A DNA stretch of 64,000 nucleotides from Heterobilharzia americana (taxonomy: Eukaryota; Platyhelminthes; Trematoda; Strigeidida; Schistosomatidae), in contig OX104130.1 in NCBI GenBank assembly GCA_944470555.2, forward strand, positions 57,631,491 to 57,695,490, in the 5' to 3' direction. The position numbers were made by a program, and so were the translations under genes. Positions 10,390 to 21,247 of this stretch are shown in pieces (positions within the stretch are counted from its first letter, which is position 1; each line of letters begins with the position of its first letter). The notes beneath the pieces are model-generated. The model saw only the letters and a list, made by a program, of their open reading frames with translations. It was not told the DNA's origin and did no database searches.

Positions 10390-12440
10390 TAAATCTAGTA
10401 GCTGATTTCCACCAACTTTTGAGGAACGGAAGCCAACGAACAAGGCGAGAGTCCAGGCCAGTAATTACTTAGGGTGCACGCTGTAAGTCTTGGGCACAAA
10501 CCCGAAAGTTTTATTTCGGGTTGAAATGGGAAGACGCACGATATTCCCCGAAATTTCGAAACATTTCCTTCGAAACTGCCAAAAGTCTTAAAGTGCACCC
10601 GAAGTTCGTCGCCGAAAGTGCCAAAAGTTCCTGAGTATGCCCAAAGACCTGAAGTTTGGTAAGCGCGCCCAGAGTAAATTCAGGCTAAAACCTGAAGTGA
10701 ACACTCGCTGGGGCGTGAAGCTCACATCAAACAACTTCAATAGGTGAATTGTTCAGTCAGTGGAGTCGTCGATAAACGCTAAAGGAAACCGAGAGTTTGT
10801 ACAAGATTCGTGATCCTAGCATAAATAGGAACCAGAACAATAACCTAGACCAGGCGCGCAAGTTCCAGTTTGCTATTTTTTGTTACTATATTGGTCGGTG
10901 GAGGAATTCGGAAAGCAGCAAGCAGCGAAAATCATAGTTAGTATCTTTGTAAAAACCATTACAAGTGCATTTCAGATCTAAGCTCTGGGATCGGCCATCT
11001 ACCTTCCCAATCAAACCGAATTTTGTGCGTTAAGGAGTTGCTCAGCCTGTCAACACAACAGTTTTGCAGCTCGGAAAGGATAGTGCGATATAAGAAGTTT
11101 CCGGAGGTTGTCGATATCGGTTCTACGTACAAAAACTTTAGGGAGAAGTGTGCAGCGAATATTGTCAATTTTCCAGCCACCCCTTGCCAACTGGCTATCA
11201 CGATGCCCTCTGCCACAGCCTCTTTGTGATGTACAGTAGAACTACTCTAAAACCGCTTAATATGTGTCGAGGACGTGTTACGGTCTTTCAAAGCTATTAC
11301 GGTTTACACATCACGAACCGTAACGGCTGCCGTCGACAACGTTGCGACAGAGCATGGAGGTATTCGCAGTCATTTTCCTCACCGTTCCCTTGCCCTGTGC
11401 TTTTCATGTTGTACGCTCGTTTAATAATAGGGTAAGTCACGCACAAAAAGTGAGAGCCTCTCAGTTCCGTAATCAGGAGTGTAGACTTGTGTCCCGGGAA
11501 ATGGCGTACACACACTACCATGACAGGTATCACTGCTCATCTATAATAATTTCTTAGATTTCGTGGATTAGGGCTTAACATGGGAATAGACAACCTAGAG
11601 GCAATGGTCTACATCGGCGATGATCTTTGGGCCAGCCGGTATATGTGGGCTGCAAACCCGATTAACTGCATTGTTATCCCAGGTAACGTGGCAAACAACA
11701 AAGCGGAGAGTTGCCATATGCACTTGAAGATACATTTACTCTCACGCTTTCCTCGGGCGTTAGGCACTCAGGAAGTGTGGAAATGTCCTATCGGACCATT
11801 TTGCTGGAAGACAAACGAAGTAAATCGCTGTTTGTACTACTGCATCCAGCTTGATGTAAGTCCACCATTATATCTGTAACTAGGGACGGACGACATAATC
11901 TCAGGTGCGCCGGTTTCTCTGACGAATTCCGCAGCATATTATGTGTAGAAAACTATGCTAACGCATGGCGATATGCAGGCAGCTGAGCCTGCAGAGGCCT
12001 GTGTAGTCTTTCGGAAGGCAAACAAATATGACGTGGTCGACAGTACGACAGAAACTGCTGGTGCACTACCAGCACAGTAATACCAATGCGCCGTCGTCAT
12101 TCGATCTGCATGCAAAGATTTCTGCCTCGTGTTTTCCGTGAGTCTTTTGAGGCATTACTTCACTACGTCGCAGATGTATCTCGAAGCCTTACAAGGTGTC
12201 TGCGACATTACAACCATACGCATATTGAAAATGGCCAGGGGACTGTAGACATCAGATGAATGCGAAAGCTTACTTCGTCAGTCATGAAAGGAATGCAGCT
12301 ACTGGCTCCTCAAACTGGGGAACAACAAGTAGGCTATCGCTAGGGACGCACGCCAGGGGCGCCATTTACACGATCAAGTTTTAGTAACCTTATAAACTGC
12401 TGGATACTTGCTGACCACTTACGTACGTATTGTCCCACTC
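10390..12440 (+). other. GC-richer unclassified segment, probably decayed mobile DNA
   Basis: Base composition is visibly less AT-rich than the surroundings. From 10,490 to 10,700 a degenerate short repeat around 'cgaaagtgccaaaagt' recurs four or more times. From 10,960 to 12,350 open frames are longer than chance on the plus strand (for example 11,580-11,879) but are interrupted by stops and frameshifts. The segment 'NKAESCHMHLK' near 11,700 vaguely recalls the C-terminal part of MULE transposases. That is too weak for a family call. Confidence 0.35.
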
Positions 12441-13210
12441 CTTAAATAAATTTTTTGTGAATGCGAAAACAATACTTCCACTTGTCCAACTTGTAAAGTT
12501 TCTGCACACTTATTCTGCTGGGATGTTCCATTATATGAACATGCAGCACTTATATCTTCTAGTGACAACGGGAAGGGATTCAGATTACCTTCCATGAAGA
12601 TGAATGTAATTTGTATATATACTTATTCATACCTGTAAAAATGGTGTGTGCCTGTATATTCAGGGAAAATATTATTGTTGTTATACTGTTATTATTGTCA
12701 TCAGCATTGTTTATTATTTTCTATACAGTATATGTTGACGTTTCAGTGAACCTGGAGATCCATGATCTTTGAAAAATTCTTTGAACCTGCCGTGGTACTT
12801 AGCTCAATACATAAGATCCTTCAAATCAAGGCACTTGAGTGATTTAGCCAGCATTACTTTTTTCGAAAGGAAATTAGTGAATTACTTCCTCTTCTTTCTG
12901 AGTGATTCTTTTACATATTCACCAGACATGACTTTCATTTCTGCCAGGTAACTTAAAGCATGACAAAAATTCTGAATTGAACTTAAAGTGCACTATTTGT
13001 ATGTGGTGTGAGGCTTCCTTTCTTTCAGACTGGAGATTTTCACTACCTGGAATGAAAAGGAGATGACAACGACTTTTTAAAAAAAATATTGCTGGAGATT
13101 TTCCACCACCAATTGTCATGACCACATCTGTAAAAGTGATGTGCACTTGTAAACTCAGGAATGAATTATCATTGTTATTGTTATTATATAGCTAAACCAG
13201 TTTCACAATT
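12441..13210 (+). repeat. two diverged tandem copies of a unit of about 200-250 nt
   Basis: Copy A (about 12,450-12,710) and copy B (about 12,960-13,200) both contain 'attyacttwccatgaa'-like stretches. Both then have 'ctgtaaaaatggtgtgtgcc' or its variant 'ctgtaaaagtgatgtgcact', followed by an 'attattgttgttatt' tract. They may be paralogous exons of a lost gene or repeat units. I do not recognise a protein. Confidence 0.4.
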
Positions 13211-15093
13211 TTGGCTGCTAAAGTTTCACTACCCGAAGATAATCGGTGGGTTTACATAAGTAGAATCAATGTACAGAACAGAATAGGAAGATAAATTACC
13301 AAAGTTTCTACACATAGCAGTTTTTCACGAAAATGAATTTCCTTGCATTTCCCAAAAGAATGCGAAGAGCTTGGAAAAATTTTCACATGTCTTGTTGGAA
13401 ATAATCCATTTTAAAGACAGATGGATGCATACCACAGAACTTATCGAAGATTGCCTGGACAATTGTACGTCATAGGATCAAAGTGGGAGGATATCTACAC
13501 TACGGTAATGGCTTGGTCAGACTTTGTTGTAAGTAAGAAATCATAAAATCATACTTTTGGAACAATGAGCAAATATGAGTGCAAACTGACTAGTGGAAAT
13601 TGGCATTTAAGCGCGCAGGATTCACTACCTACGTTACAAAAGGGCAAGTGGTCGCAAGTAGCACTTATAACTCAGTATAAGAACAGAAAATGCAGAACTT
13701 GTGAAATATAAGTGCTTTTTCGAATAAGCAGCTTGAAAGGAACAGAAAAGTGTGACTGCATAGGGAGTTCACTTCATACGCTATCGCTGGTAAGCATAAC
13801 ATTACGATGTTAGGTAGTAGTTTTTAAGTATATAGCTTCATGATAGGATAAAAATAGTACACCAGCTGGTGCTTTATAATGAAATATTTTCTCCTGTCCT
13901 TGTTGGACTGGTGCTAACTGGAGATAAACATGGTTTCCTCGATGTAATTCAAGCATGTAGGATATTAATTTCGCCACGCTTGATTCGAGAGCCAGTATCT
14001 GCAGAAGAAAAAAAGAGAAAACTAATGACAGCAATACGATCCGTAAATAGTGATGACTATACATATGTATATTTCATACAACAAAGCTACATGAAAACAA
14101 AGCCGTCTACAGGTTTGGTAACTTTAGTAACATGAACTTATTGCTACATACGATAACAAGCGGTGCATTGAATATCGTTAAGGTATACTTATATCTTATA
14201 TATAAGAAATGACTTTAGGGAAACAATGTTAATGTTCCGCAAGCAACAATGGATCGAATAGCTAAACCGTAACATTATTGTTCAGTAGATTGAGACAAGT
14301 TCAGTTCAAAATCAGAAATTAGTCAACCGTTGTTTGAACCATAAGATATGCCTGAACACATGGAGCATGGTACAGCTGTGGCCCTGAATCTTTTGCATTC
14401 TTTATTTTCCGATGGCGTGATATAAACTGACAATTACACTCGCTAAGATTTCGTACCAATGTGGAACAGATGAATTAAGCCATATTATGGCTTTGGTGTA
14501 GTTATTTTCTCGTTCTCCACGCTCTTCAATTTTCGGACTTCGGTTAGCCTACAGGATTCGGCTGTAGAAAGTACTTTATCCTCATCTAAGCAGAAATGTG
14601 CCGACAATGTGGGCAGTTGACATCGATACGAGCATGCAAGCTAGCCCATTCTTTTAGTTGTGTGGATGGGTACGTGTACGCAGATTACCCACACGAACGC
14701 TTTCCAGAGGGCGTTGTGTTGGGCTCTAGGTGTTTGTTGGGCCAATAAAGAACACGCTATTATCTACGTGAGGTACGTTGCGAATACTGCATGCTCCAAG
14801 TCCATCGATGTGGTGGTTGAAATCTTACTGAAACTGGGATAAAATCTTGCAGCATTGGACATCATGTAGAAGTTCATCCCAAGTATTGGTATACCACGTC
14901 AAAAATGAAGATTTAGTCTGTTTCAACTCATAACGCAATGTGATAAGACAATCATCGTCTCTGAGATCTCATGGCTTTATATCATTGAATTTTATTGTAC
15001 CAACGTTAGAAATCACTCGACGGTGTAAGATTCTGTAGAAAATGTTGAGGCTAAAACTTATTTGCCTCAACCGCAGATATTATAATTAACTGT
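13211..15093. other. no gene recognised
   Basis: Open frames at plus 13,869-14,135 (88 codons) and minus 13,810-14,064 (84 codons, with a hydrophobic N terminus) overlap each other. Neither matches a family I know, and neither has convincing splice or start context. Otherwise AT-rich spacer. Confidence 0.35.
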
Positions 15094-16351
15094 ACCTTAA
15101 GTTCCTAGTGGAACATTGGGCTTCAGTAGCACGCTTCCATTGCACTCCGTTCTCGACAGTCTTTTGAACCTCACTCTACAACTGCCCACAAGCTTTCATT
15201 CCTTCCTCACACCATCTCCTCCATGTCACCCTCGGACGCCCAACTCGTCCTATCCCATTTGGCTTCCACTCGATGGCCTGACCTGGCATGTGATGTCCCC
15301 AATCAGTCTTCTCAGTGTATGCCCAATCCAATCCATCTCCACTTCCTTCTGCATATTTGTTGTGTGATAGGTTCTTGGTTGGTTCGTTCTCAGAGTTCCT
15401 TGTTGCTTATTCGTTCTGGACATCTGATCTTTAGTGTCAGTGTCGAGTGAGCGTAGACGGCAGCTGTTGATGAATGTCTGTAGTTTGTTGGAAGTGCTTC
15501 TCGTGACGCGACAAGTTTCCGAGCCATATAGAAGCACTGACTTGACGGACATTAGTATTGAAAGTGTGGACCTTGTTCACACTTTATGCTGAGTGCAGTT
15601 GACCTCCACACTAGTTTCAGATTAGTGAAGGAAGGCCTGTCTTTCTGTGCTTCCGATCGTGGCTTTGACGTCCTCAACTGTATCACCACCTGTAGTTGAA
15701 AGGATGCTGCCCTGCCTAGGTAGTAGGTGAAGGAGGCTACTTCCTTTAGGTTTCTCCCGTTGATGGTGATTGATGCTTAATGTTGATGTTGTTGTAGGTT
15801 GGGTGTCATCATCACCTGTGTCCTCGCTACGTCCACTTGAAGTCCCGTCCTCGCTGTCTGTTCTGTTAACTTGTTGGTTTTAGCCTGTAGATCTTCGAGA
15901 TTGTGCCACAAAACAGTAGAGACAAATCATGATCGGTGAAATCCGAATCCTCTGGAGTCTTTTCATCGGTCCAGCCAGCGTATGCCCATCTCACAGTTTG
16001 TTGCATAACCCAGTCGACCACAATCAGGAAGATGATCTGTGATAGTAGACGGGAGCCTTATCCTACTCCTGTCCCCCTGTCTTCACTTCAAAGGCCTCAG
16101 TGAGCTTTCCATTGTGAATCATTTGGCATGTAGCATCATCATGAGGTTGATAAAGGTTTGTGACACTAAGACCGTAGTGCTGAAGCACCTCCCTGTCAAA
16201 TTGCTTCTCGGTCGACGCTGTCGAAGGCCTTTTCAAAATCGATGAAGTTGAGGTGAAGATCCAGTCGACTGTCATTCTATGCTCTGTTCTGTGATGATGC
16301 GTATCGTTGCGTAGTGTTTCAATCTGGTCCAAACATGATTTGTTCTTCCTG

Positions 16352-16369
16352 AAGCCAGCCAGCCAGCCT
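16352..16369 (-). repeat. (GGCT)4 run inside the RT 'QAGFR' motif, copy A
   Basis: RNA sense reads 'caggctggctggctggctt'. Two units would encode Gln-Ala-Gly-Phe-Arg; four units shift the frame, giving 'QAGWLASGR'. The 33 kb copy has five units and stays in frame. Confidence 0.85.
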
Positions 16370-16554
16370 GTTCCAGTCGTAATTTTGAACCCAGAGCATT
16401 TTTAGTCACTCCAGGATGATGTGGTTTAATATTTTGCTTGCTTTGAGTGGACAGGGATGGAGCATGATTCGGCGCCAGTTCTTGCAAAGACTTGGGCCAC
16501 CCCTCTTTAGAGTTTGACAGGTAGTCCTTCTTCCAATCATGGCCAGGTACCTTG

Positions 16555-16583
16555 CCTTCCTTCCTTCCTTCCTTCCTTCTTAC
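16555..16583. repeat. (CCTT)n microsatellite in RTE copy A
   Basis: A run of CCTT/AAGG units of about 28 nt in the RT-coding region. The corresponding run in copy B (34,960-34,978) is shorter. The length difference changes the reading frame downstream. Confidence 0.9.
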
Positions 16584-18879
16584 AAACCTCGTTCAGTAGT
16601 GGTGTGGTGTGAGCATGTCCGCCGCTGTTGTCTCTGAGTCTGTTTTCAGTGCTTGTGGTGGAATTCCATCTGGTCCTGCTGCTTTCCTGCATTTCACCGA
16701 CTTTATGGCGTTCAGGACTTCGACTTTTGTCAGAGGGCTTGTGTTCACTGGCAGTTCTGCAGTTGCCGGTGGTATTTCTGGACAACTTGCAGGTAGTGGT
16801 GGTGGTTGATTCAAGAGTCTTCTGAAGTGGTCAGCCCATTGTCTCATTTATTTCTCCTCTTTCGTGACTAGCTTTCCTTCACTATCTCTCATTGGTTTCA
16901 TCTGAGTTGATCTCTTCCCTACCACATAGTGAGTGACCTGGTCATTTGATACAATGTTGTCAGGTCTTTGTCTCTCCTAGCAGCAGCCTACCAGCAGCTT
17001 CACTTGCCAATGTGTCGTAGAAGTGTCTCTTGTCTTTCCGCGCACTCTTCTTCACTTCTTTGTCCAGTGTAGTGTTTTATAGGTTGTGTTCAGTTCCTCT
17101 TTACGTTGTTCATGCATGCACTGCACTGGTTCATCTTCTGCTTCACCATCACCATCTTCCTCTCCCTACTGTGTATCAGATTCCATGTGTCAGTGGAGAT
17201 CCATTCCTTATCTCGCCTCACTTCTTCTCCCCTCCTAACACGGTTATGCAGGTTTCCTTCCACGTCTCTTTCACACAGTTCCAGTGTTCTCCCACGCAGG
17301 TCTCTTCGGGGATGTTGCCTTGTGTCCAGTAGGCTGCGTCTCCACTTTCTTCACATTGAGATGAAGTCGATCTGATTTTTAGTGTAGTGTGTCCTGGTGT
17401 CTGGTGAAATCAAATCCATGTCGCTGCCTTGTGAATATCCTTGTGTTTGTCTACAGTGCCTCCTGTCACCAAATCGTTGAATGCACAGAAGTCTGCAAAC
17501 AGTTCTCCACTCTCCTTCATTTCACCGAGTGCCTCTCCACCCATGATGAGTTCTCTTCCTGTGTTGTCCACTCCCAGTTTGGCATTCATGTCACCCCACC
17601 ATTAGAATTTTGATGTCGCCAACTGGTTAGTGGTCTTGTCCAGTACTGATTGCAGTTGTCTGTAGAATTCCTCCTCCTTCTCTTGATCTGTATTACTTGT
17701 AGATGCACAGTGTAGCGTAGCAGTGTATGATTGCGACTTTCCTTCCTTTTGAGTTCAATCCATCTTGGTGTCATGATGCTGATCCTGCATGAGGAGATTG
17801 GTTTCCACTGCATGAGAGAGAGAGCCTTCGATGCTATTTGAGATATCATGGCAACCACTCGAAATCTTAGTGTGCTCGCTCGCTCGTGGTTGTCGTCTGT
17901 GTGATAATATCTGAGTAGATTATTAACTCCCCAGTTAAGAGTTTTGAGAGTCCACTCACATCCCATCTGCTTTCGCAGATTCCTAGCCTAACACTTCAAT
18001 GCTATACCTCCTCATGTCTTTTGCAATCTGGGCAGCGTTGCCAGCCAGCCAGTCAGCCAGCTTCAAACATTGTTCGGACATTCCATGTCGCCATGTTAAT
18101 ATTTGCTTTCATCGAGAGAAGAGAAGACATCACATCAGCCAATTGGCTTCCCGAAGGCAGGCTTTCACCAACCGGCGTAATTTCGCCTCTCCGATTCCAG
18201 CGAGGAATCAGTTTGTTTTTATTTTGTGCTTTGAAGTTTCTTTAGTGGTTGGATTGGTTTTCTAGGGTAGGGTTGCTAGCCCTATGTCCAACCTTCTCTC
18301 TTTACCCGGACTTATTACTGGCTAGTTACTAGTGAACTAGTTAAGTTAGCGAGGTAATAGCGTCCCATGTTGTCACTTATTTTCAGTCTTATCGTTTTAG
18401 AAATTTATGTTGTCTGTGCATTATAGCGGATTATGCCATTGTAATCACAGTTGAATGGCAGCTTTTGTTTCCCTCTTCTTACTCGTATACCTATGATATT
18501 CTAAGTTCAGAGTTCCTCCAAAGATTATCTCAAGTACTATTCATCGTTTCCATTCAGGGAAAAGTCAATGTACTCTCAGAACTTCTGTATACTTTAAACA
18601 TTTGATCAAAAGGGAAACAATCTTTCTAGGTTGTCAGCATTGATAAGGCATTCCCTGTTCACCAATATAATAACTTTAGGCGTTGAGGTAGAGGTTTTGA
18701 ATTGTTTTTTGGGGGGCGATCGAGGTCAACGAGGAATAATTGGTGGTGTACGGCTACAAGAGTATTCTGGAAAGATAGCCTAGAGAGTTTCATGTTCAGT
18801 CCAATTTATATTTATAAATAATACACCTACCCTCTAGGTAGGCTCTGTTATTGTGAACTAATACCACTGAATTTTCATC

Positions 18880-19192
18880 TTCTTGGCTCATTGGTGTAGG
18901 TAGTAAACTTTCAACCCGTGTCACGGGTTCGAACACCACTCTACCTACCGATGTTTGGGCAGCTCAGAAATAATCTCATTATCTTTATCTTAAGATTCAC
19001 ACTGAATTTCACCATTGTCTCATTCCTCCTTGTTCTCTGGCAATGACTTTCTACCGATTTTTACTGCTTTCTTCCTTATTTCCCTATCGTTCATCTCTAT
19101 GAATTTTCGTTAGTTGTGTTGATATGTAGTGTGGCTACTTGGACCATTACGCAGTATACCAGGTCACATGTTGATACTGACTGGCTGAACGA
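18880..19192 (+). mobile_element. chimeric SINE: tRNA-like head joined to a LINE 3' tail
   Basis: The head (18,880-18,970) has box-A-like 'ggctcattggtgtaggtag' and intact box-B-like 'gggttcgaacacc', the RNA polymerase III internal promoter layout. From about 18,973, 'cattatctttatcttaag' and the tail 'tgtggctacttggaccatta' to 'gttgatactgactg' match the end of the LINE at 59.29-59.49 kb. Sharing a 3' end with a LINE is how SINEs borrow LINE machinery. Confidence 0.6.
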
Positions 19193-19974
19193 CCAATAGT
19201 AGGGACATACCAGTTTTGGTCGTCGACGATCTCTCTGTTCCTTTATCGTTCAATTACACTAGCTTTTTTGTGTTGCACAATGATTTTGATGTCTACCTCT
19301 TCAAATAATGTTTCTCTTGACATGTACCCTCTACTTTAAGCAAGCATAGCTTGTAAATAACTAAGCTCCACGCGATCAGTGAAGTCACTACTCCTGCTGT
19401 TCTTCCAAGATGACCCTATAGAGTCCTTTTATAGGCAATAAAAATTTTAGAGTTAACAGATAGAAAGCCTAATCAAAGCACTTCAGGAAACTATTATATT
19501 AAGATATGTGAGATATAACATCAGTTCCTATATTGTTTTGTATTTTAGCGAAATATACTTCTTGGTTAGTGTTATGCCTTGTAATTTCTCGTCGTTGATT
19601 TGATAAAATCGATCAGCCACTATTGGCATATAGCCTCCTTCATGAGTGCGTCAATATTGAGCGTAATTTCAGCTTGTTAATAATGATAGGTAGGGGCTAG
19701 CATTGGAATCCATAATTTGCGTTTCTCCCTATGTGCGACTCGCCAGCTGAATGTGTCTGCCCCAAGTAACTGATTTCGTTACCGCTGAGACTCGAAAACA
19801 GAACCCATCACTTCAAACGCCAGAGATTTATCCATCATTACCAACAAATTGAAACTGCGAGCAACATTGAGGTATCTTCGAGGGGACCCATATGCCTGTA
19901 GTGAGTGGCCGGTCATTCCCTTCTAAACAACGATGGAAATTTACAAGCTTTAGCATCAAAACTTTACTATTCCC
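19193..19974. other. no gene recognised
   Basis: AT-rich spacer upstream of the DUF2045 gene. I see no ORF, tRNA or classified repeat. Confidence 0.4.
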
Positions 19975-19997
19975 CTCGAAAAAGGAGTGACTGTCGT

Positions 19998-20065
19998 GAC
20001 TGAGTGGCCAAGTAGATAACGCCATGGCATTTAAAATTATTGGTTCTGTGTTCCAGTCTTAATGA
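19998..20065 (+). repeat. tRNA-like sequence (Leu/Ser-type head)
   Basis: 'gactgagtggccaagtagat' followed by 'aacgcc', and about 40 nt later 'ggttctgtgttccagtc', resemble the A and B boxes of a type II tRNA. The T arm and acceptor stem do not pair properly, so it is read as a SINE head or tRNA relic rather than a working tRNA gene. Confidence 0.4.
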
Positions 20066-20369
20066 AAACAACACTGCACCCAGCTGACGAGTTCAGGATA
20101 GGAAGAAACGTGTCCTGGATTCAAATCCTGGTCACTATATGTTATTACTATGATATTCTTTGTATAATGTGCAGCTTGGTGGTAGGCTCATGTATCGTAT
20201 ACGCTACCGGAGTAGCTAAGTCAGGTCTCAAACGCTGAATGAACTACAAAAAGCAACTTTTTGCTTCAAGTCAATCACAGTAAGCTGCCGATTAATATTA
20301 AGATCGGGATATTAGACAACATAATAATGTGATACAAGTATAGAGAGCGAAAATGAATTATATATGCTA

Positions 20370-20465
20370 AGCATTGGATTAGGTACTCAACTTTCAGCAT
20401 GTTGACTCAAGCTCTAATCTCACTATACCTACCGACGTTTCGACTGCAATATACTCTCACATCTT
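20370..20465 (+). repeat. degenerate SINE head
   Basis: 'ttaggtactcaactttcagc' and 'cactatacctaccgacgttt' correspond to 'gtaggtagtaaactttcaac' and 'cactctacctaccgatgttt' of the SINE at 18.9 kb. Box B has decayed. Confidence 0.5.
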
Positions 20466-21072
20466 GAACACAATAGGCACAATTTGTTGTCTGGTGAATA
20501 AATCTGGAAAATAAGTTCGAACGTTCTTACTGAGTTGCTTTTCATGTGTTATGTATAAGGGTAAATTCAAGATTTATTAAAATATAGATATGTAATGTTA
20601 TTAATGATACATGTCCACCTTTCTCAACAATACTTTTGATAGAACTGTGATACTTCTCGTGCGTCTGCAACTATTGAGTTGGATTTTAGTTCACAGTACT
20701 GTTGAGTAACGTAGGAGTTACATTTTCATGTTAGTCCGTACCCACATTAATAGCATACCACTCACTTTATCTAGTATTTTGTAGCCCATTCGCAATAGTT
20801 TTTAAAAAAAGATTTTCTAAAGTATTTCACACCGATCTTTGGTGTTGGTCAATCTGCCCTTGTGTTTCGAAGTTGTTCTGACATTTCTCTTGGCCATAGA
20901 TACTGTCTTCTCATAAAAGCAATAATTAAGATTATTTGATCAGTGCTGTAAATGCATGACTAAGAGCGCTTTAAAAGGAAATATGAACCCTATATATTCC
21001 TCTCCGAAAAATGAACTGGACTGATTTCGTTTTCGATATATGTAGTTGTACCCTATTGTTTTCATCGCTTTT

Positions 21073-21093
21073 CGTTTCCAGTTTGTTCTTCAG
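21073..21093 (+). promoter_or_regulatory. splice acceptor before the DUF2045 gene start
   Basis: 'cgtttccagtttgttcttcag' is pyrimidine-rich and ends in AG 21 nt before the ATG at 21,115. It could receive a 5' UTR exon or a spliced leader. The genomic sequence cannot distinguish the two. Confidence 0.5.
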
Positions 21094-21114
21094 GATACTT
21101 AACTTCCCTTGGCT

Positions 21115-21247
21115 ATGTGTGATGCAGAAAAATCAAGTGATGACCTAGTTGTACAAAACAGCTGTCTACATAGTACTCGTGTTGGCAGTATCACATCTCT
21201 ACATTCCATTTTGGAGCTGATCATTCACCAAAGAGAAATTCGTACTG
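21115..21247 (+). CDS. DUF2045 gene exon 1
   Basis: 133 nt from ATG to donor 'gtaaat', phase 1. It reads '[16 protein letters not shown]' and then '[17 protein letters not shown]', matching the N-terminal helix of the family (human 'LRAIAEERGRLSLR'). The Glu codon is split and completed by exon 2. Confidence 0.82.

Larger units (their letters stand above)
15094..18355 (-). mobile_element. RTE-type non-LTR retrotransposon, near full length, defective (copy A)
   Basis: Minus-strand element of about 3.26 kb. The 5' region (18,355-18,095) precedes an endonuclease start '[13 protein letters not shown]' at 18,094. Fragments of endonuclease and then RT follow toward 15,100. RT landmarks are '[17 protein letters not shown]' (about 16,840), '[15 protein letters not shown]' (about 16,670), 'EQAGW' (about 16,370) and 'LLYGSETCRVT' (about 15,530). 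Near the 3' end comes '[10 protein letters not shown]'. The ORF is broken by many stops and shifts: a TGA follows 'FEAG' and a TAG follows 'SIEVLG'. It is very similar to the copy at 33.2 kb and to a 3' fragment at 24.5 kb. The copies share lesions, implying descent from an already defective source. Confidence 0.88.

Noticed and set aside
11580..11879. MULE transposase C-terminal fragment
   Set aside because: A few residues ('NKAESCHMHLK') recall the pattern, but no zinc finger or catalytic motif is visible and the flanking frames are broken. Kept only as an unclassified segment.
13810..14135. Secreted-protein gene (minus frame with hydrophobic N terminus) or plus-strand 88-codon gene
   Set aside because: The two frames overlap on opposite strands; neither has splice, homology or codon evidence, and the hydrophobic stretch follows from AT-rich codons.
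17586..17966. 126-codon minus ORF (also 122 codons at 33,558-33,926) as a conserved novel gene
   Set aside because: Conservation between the two places reflects two copies of the same LINE. The frame is an alternative reading of the endonuclease region.
19998..20065. Functional type II tRNA gene
   Set aside because: The variable and T arms do not pair and box B is imperfect.
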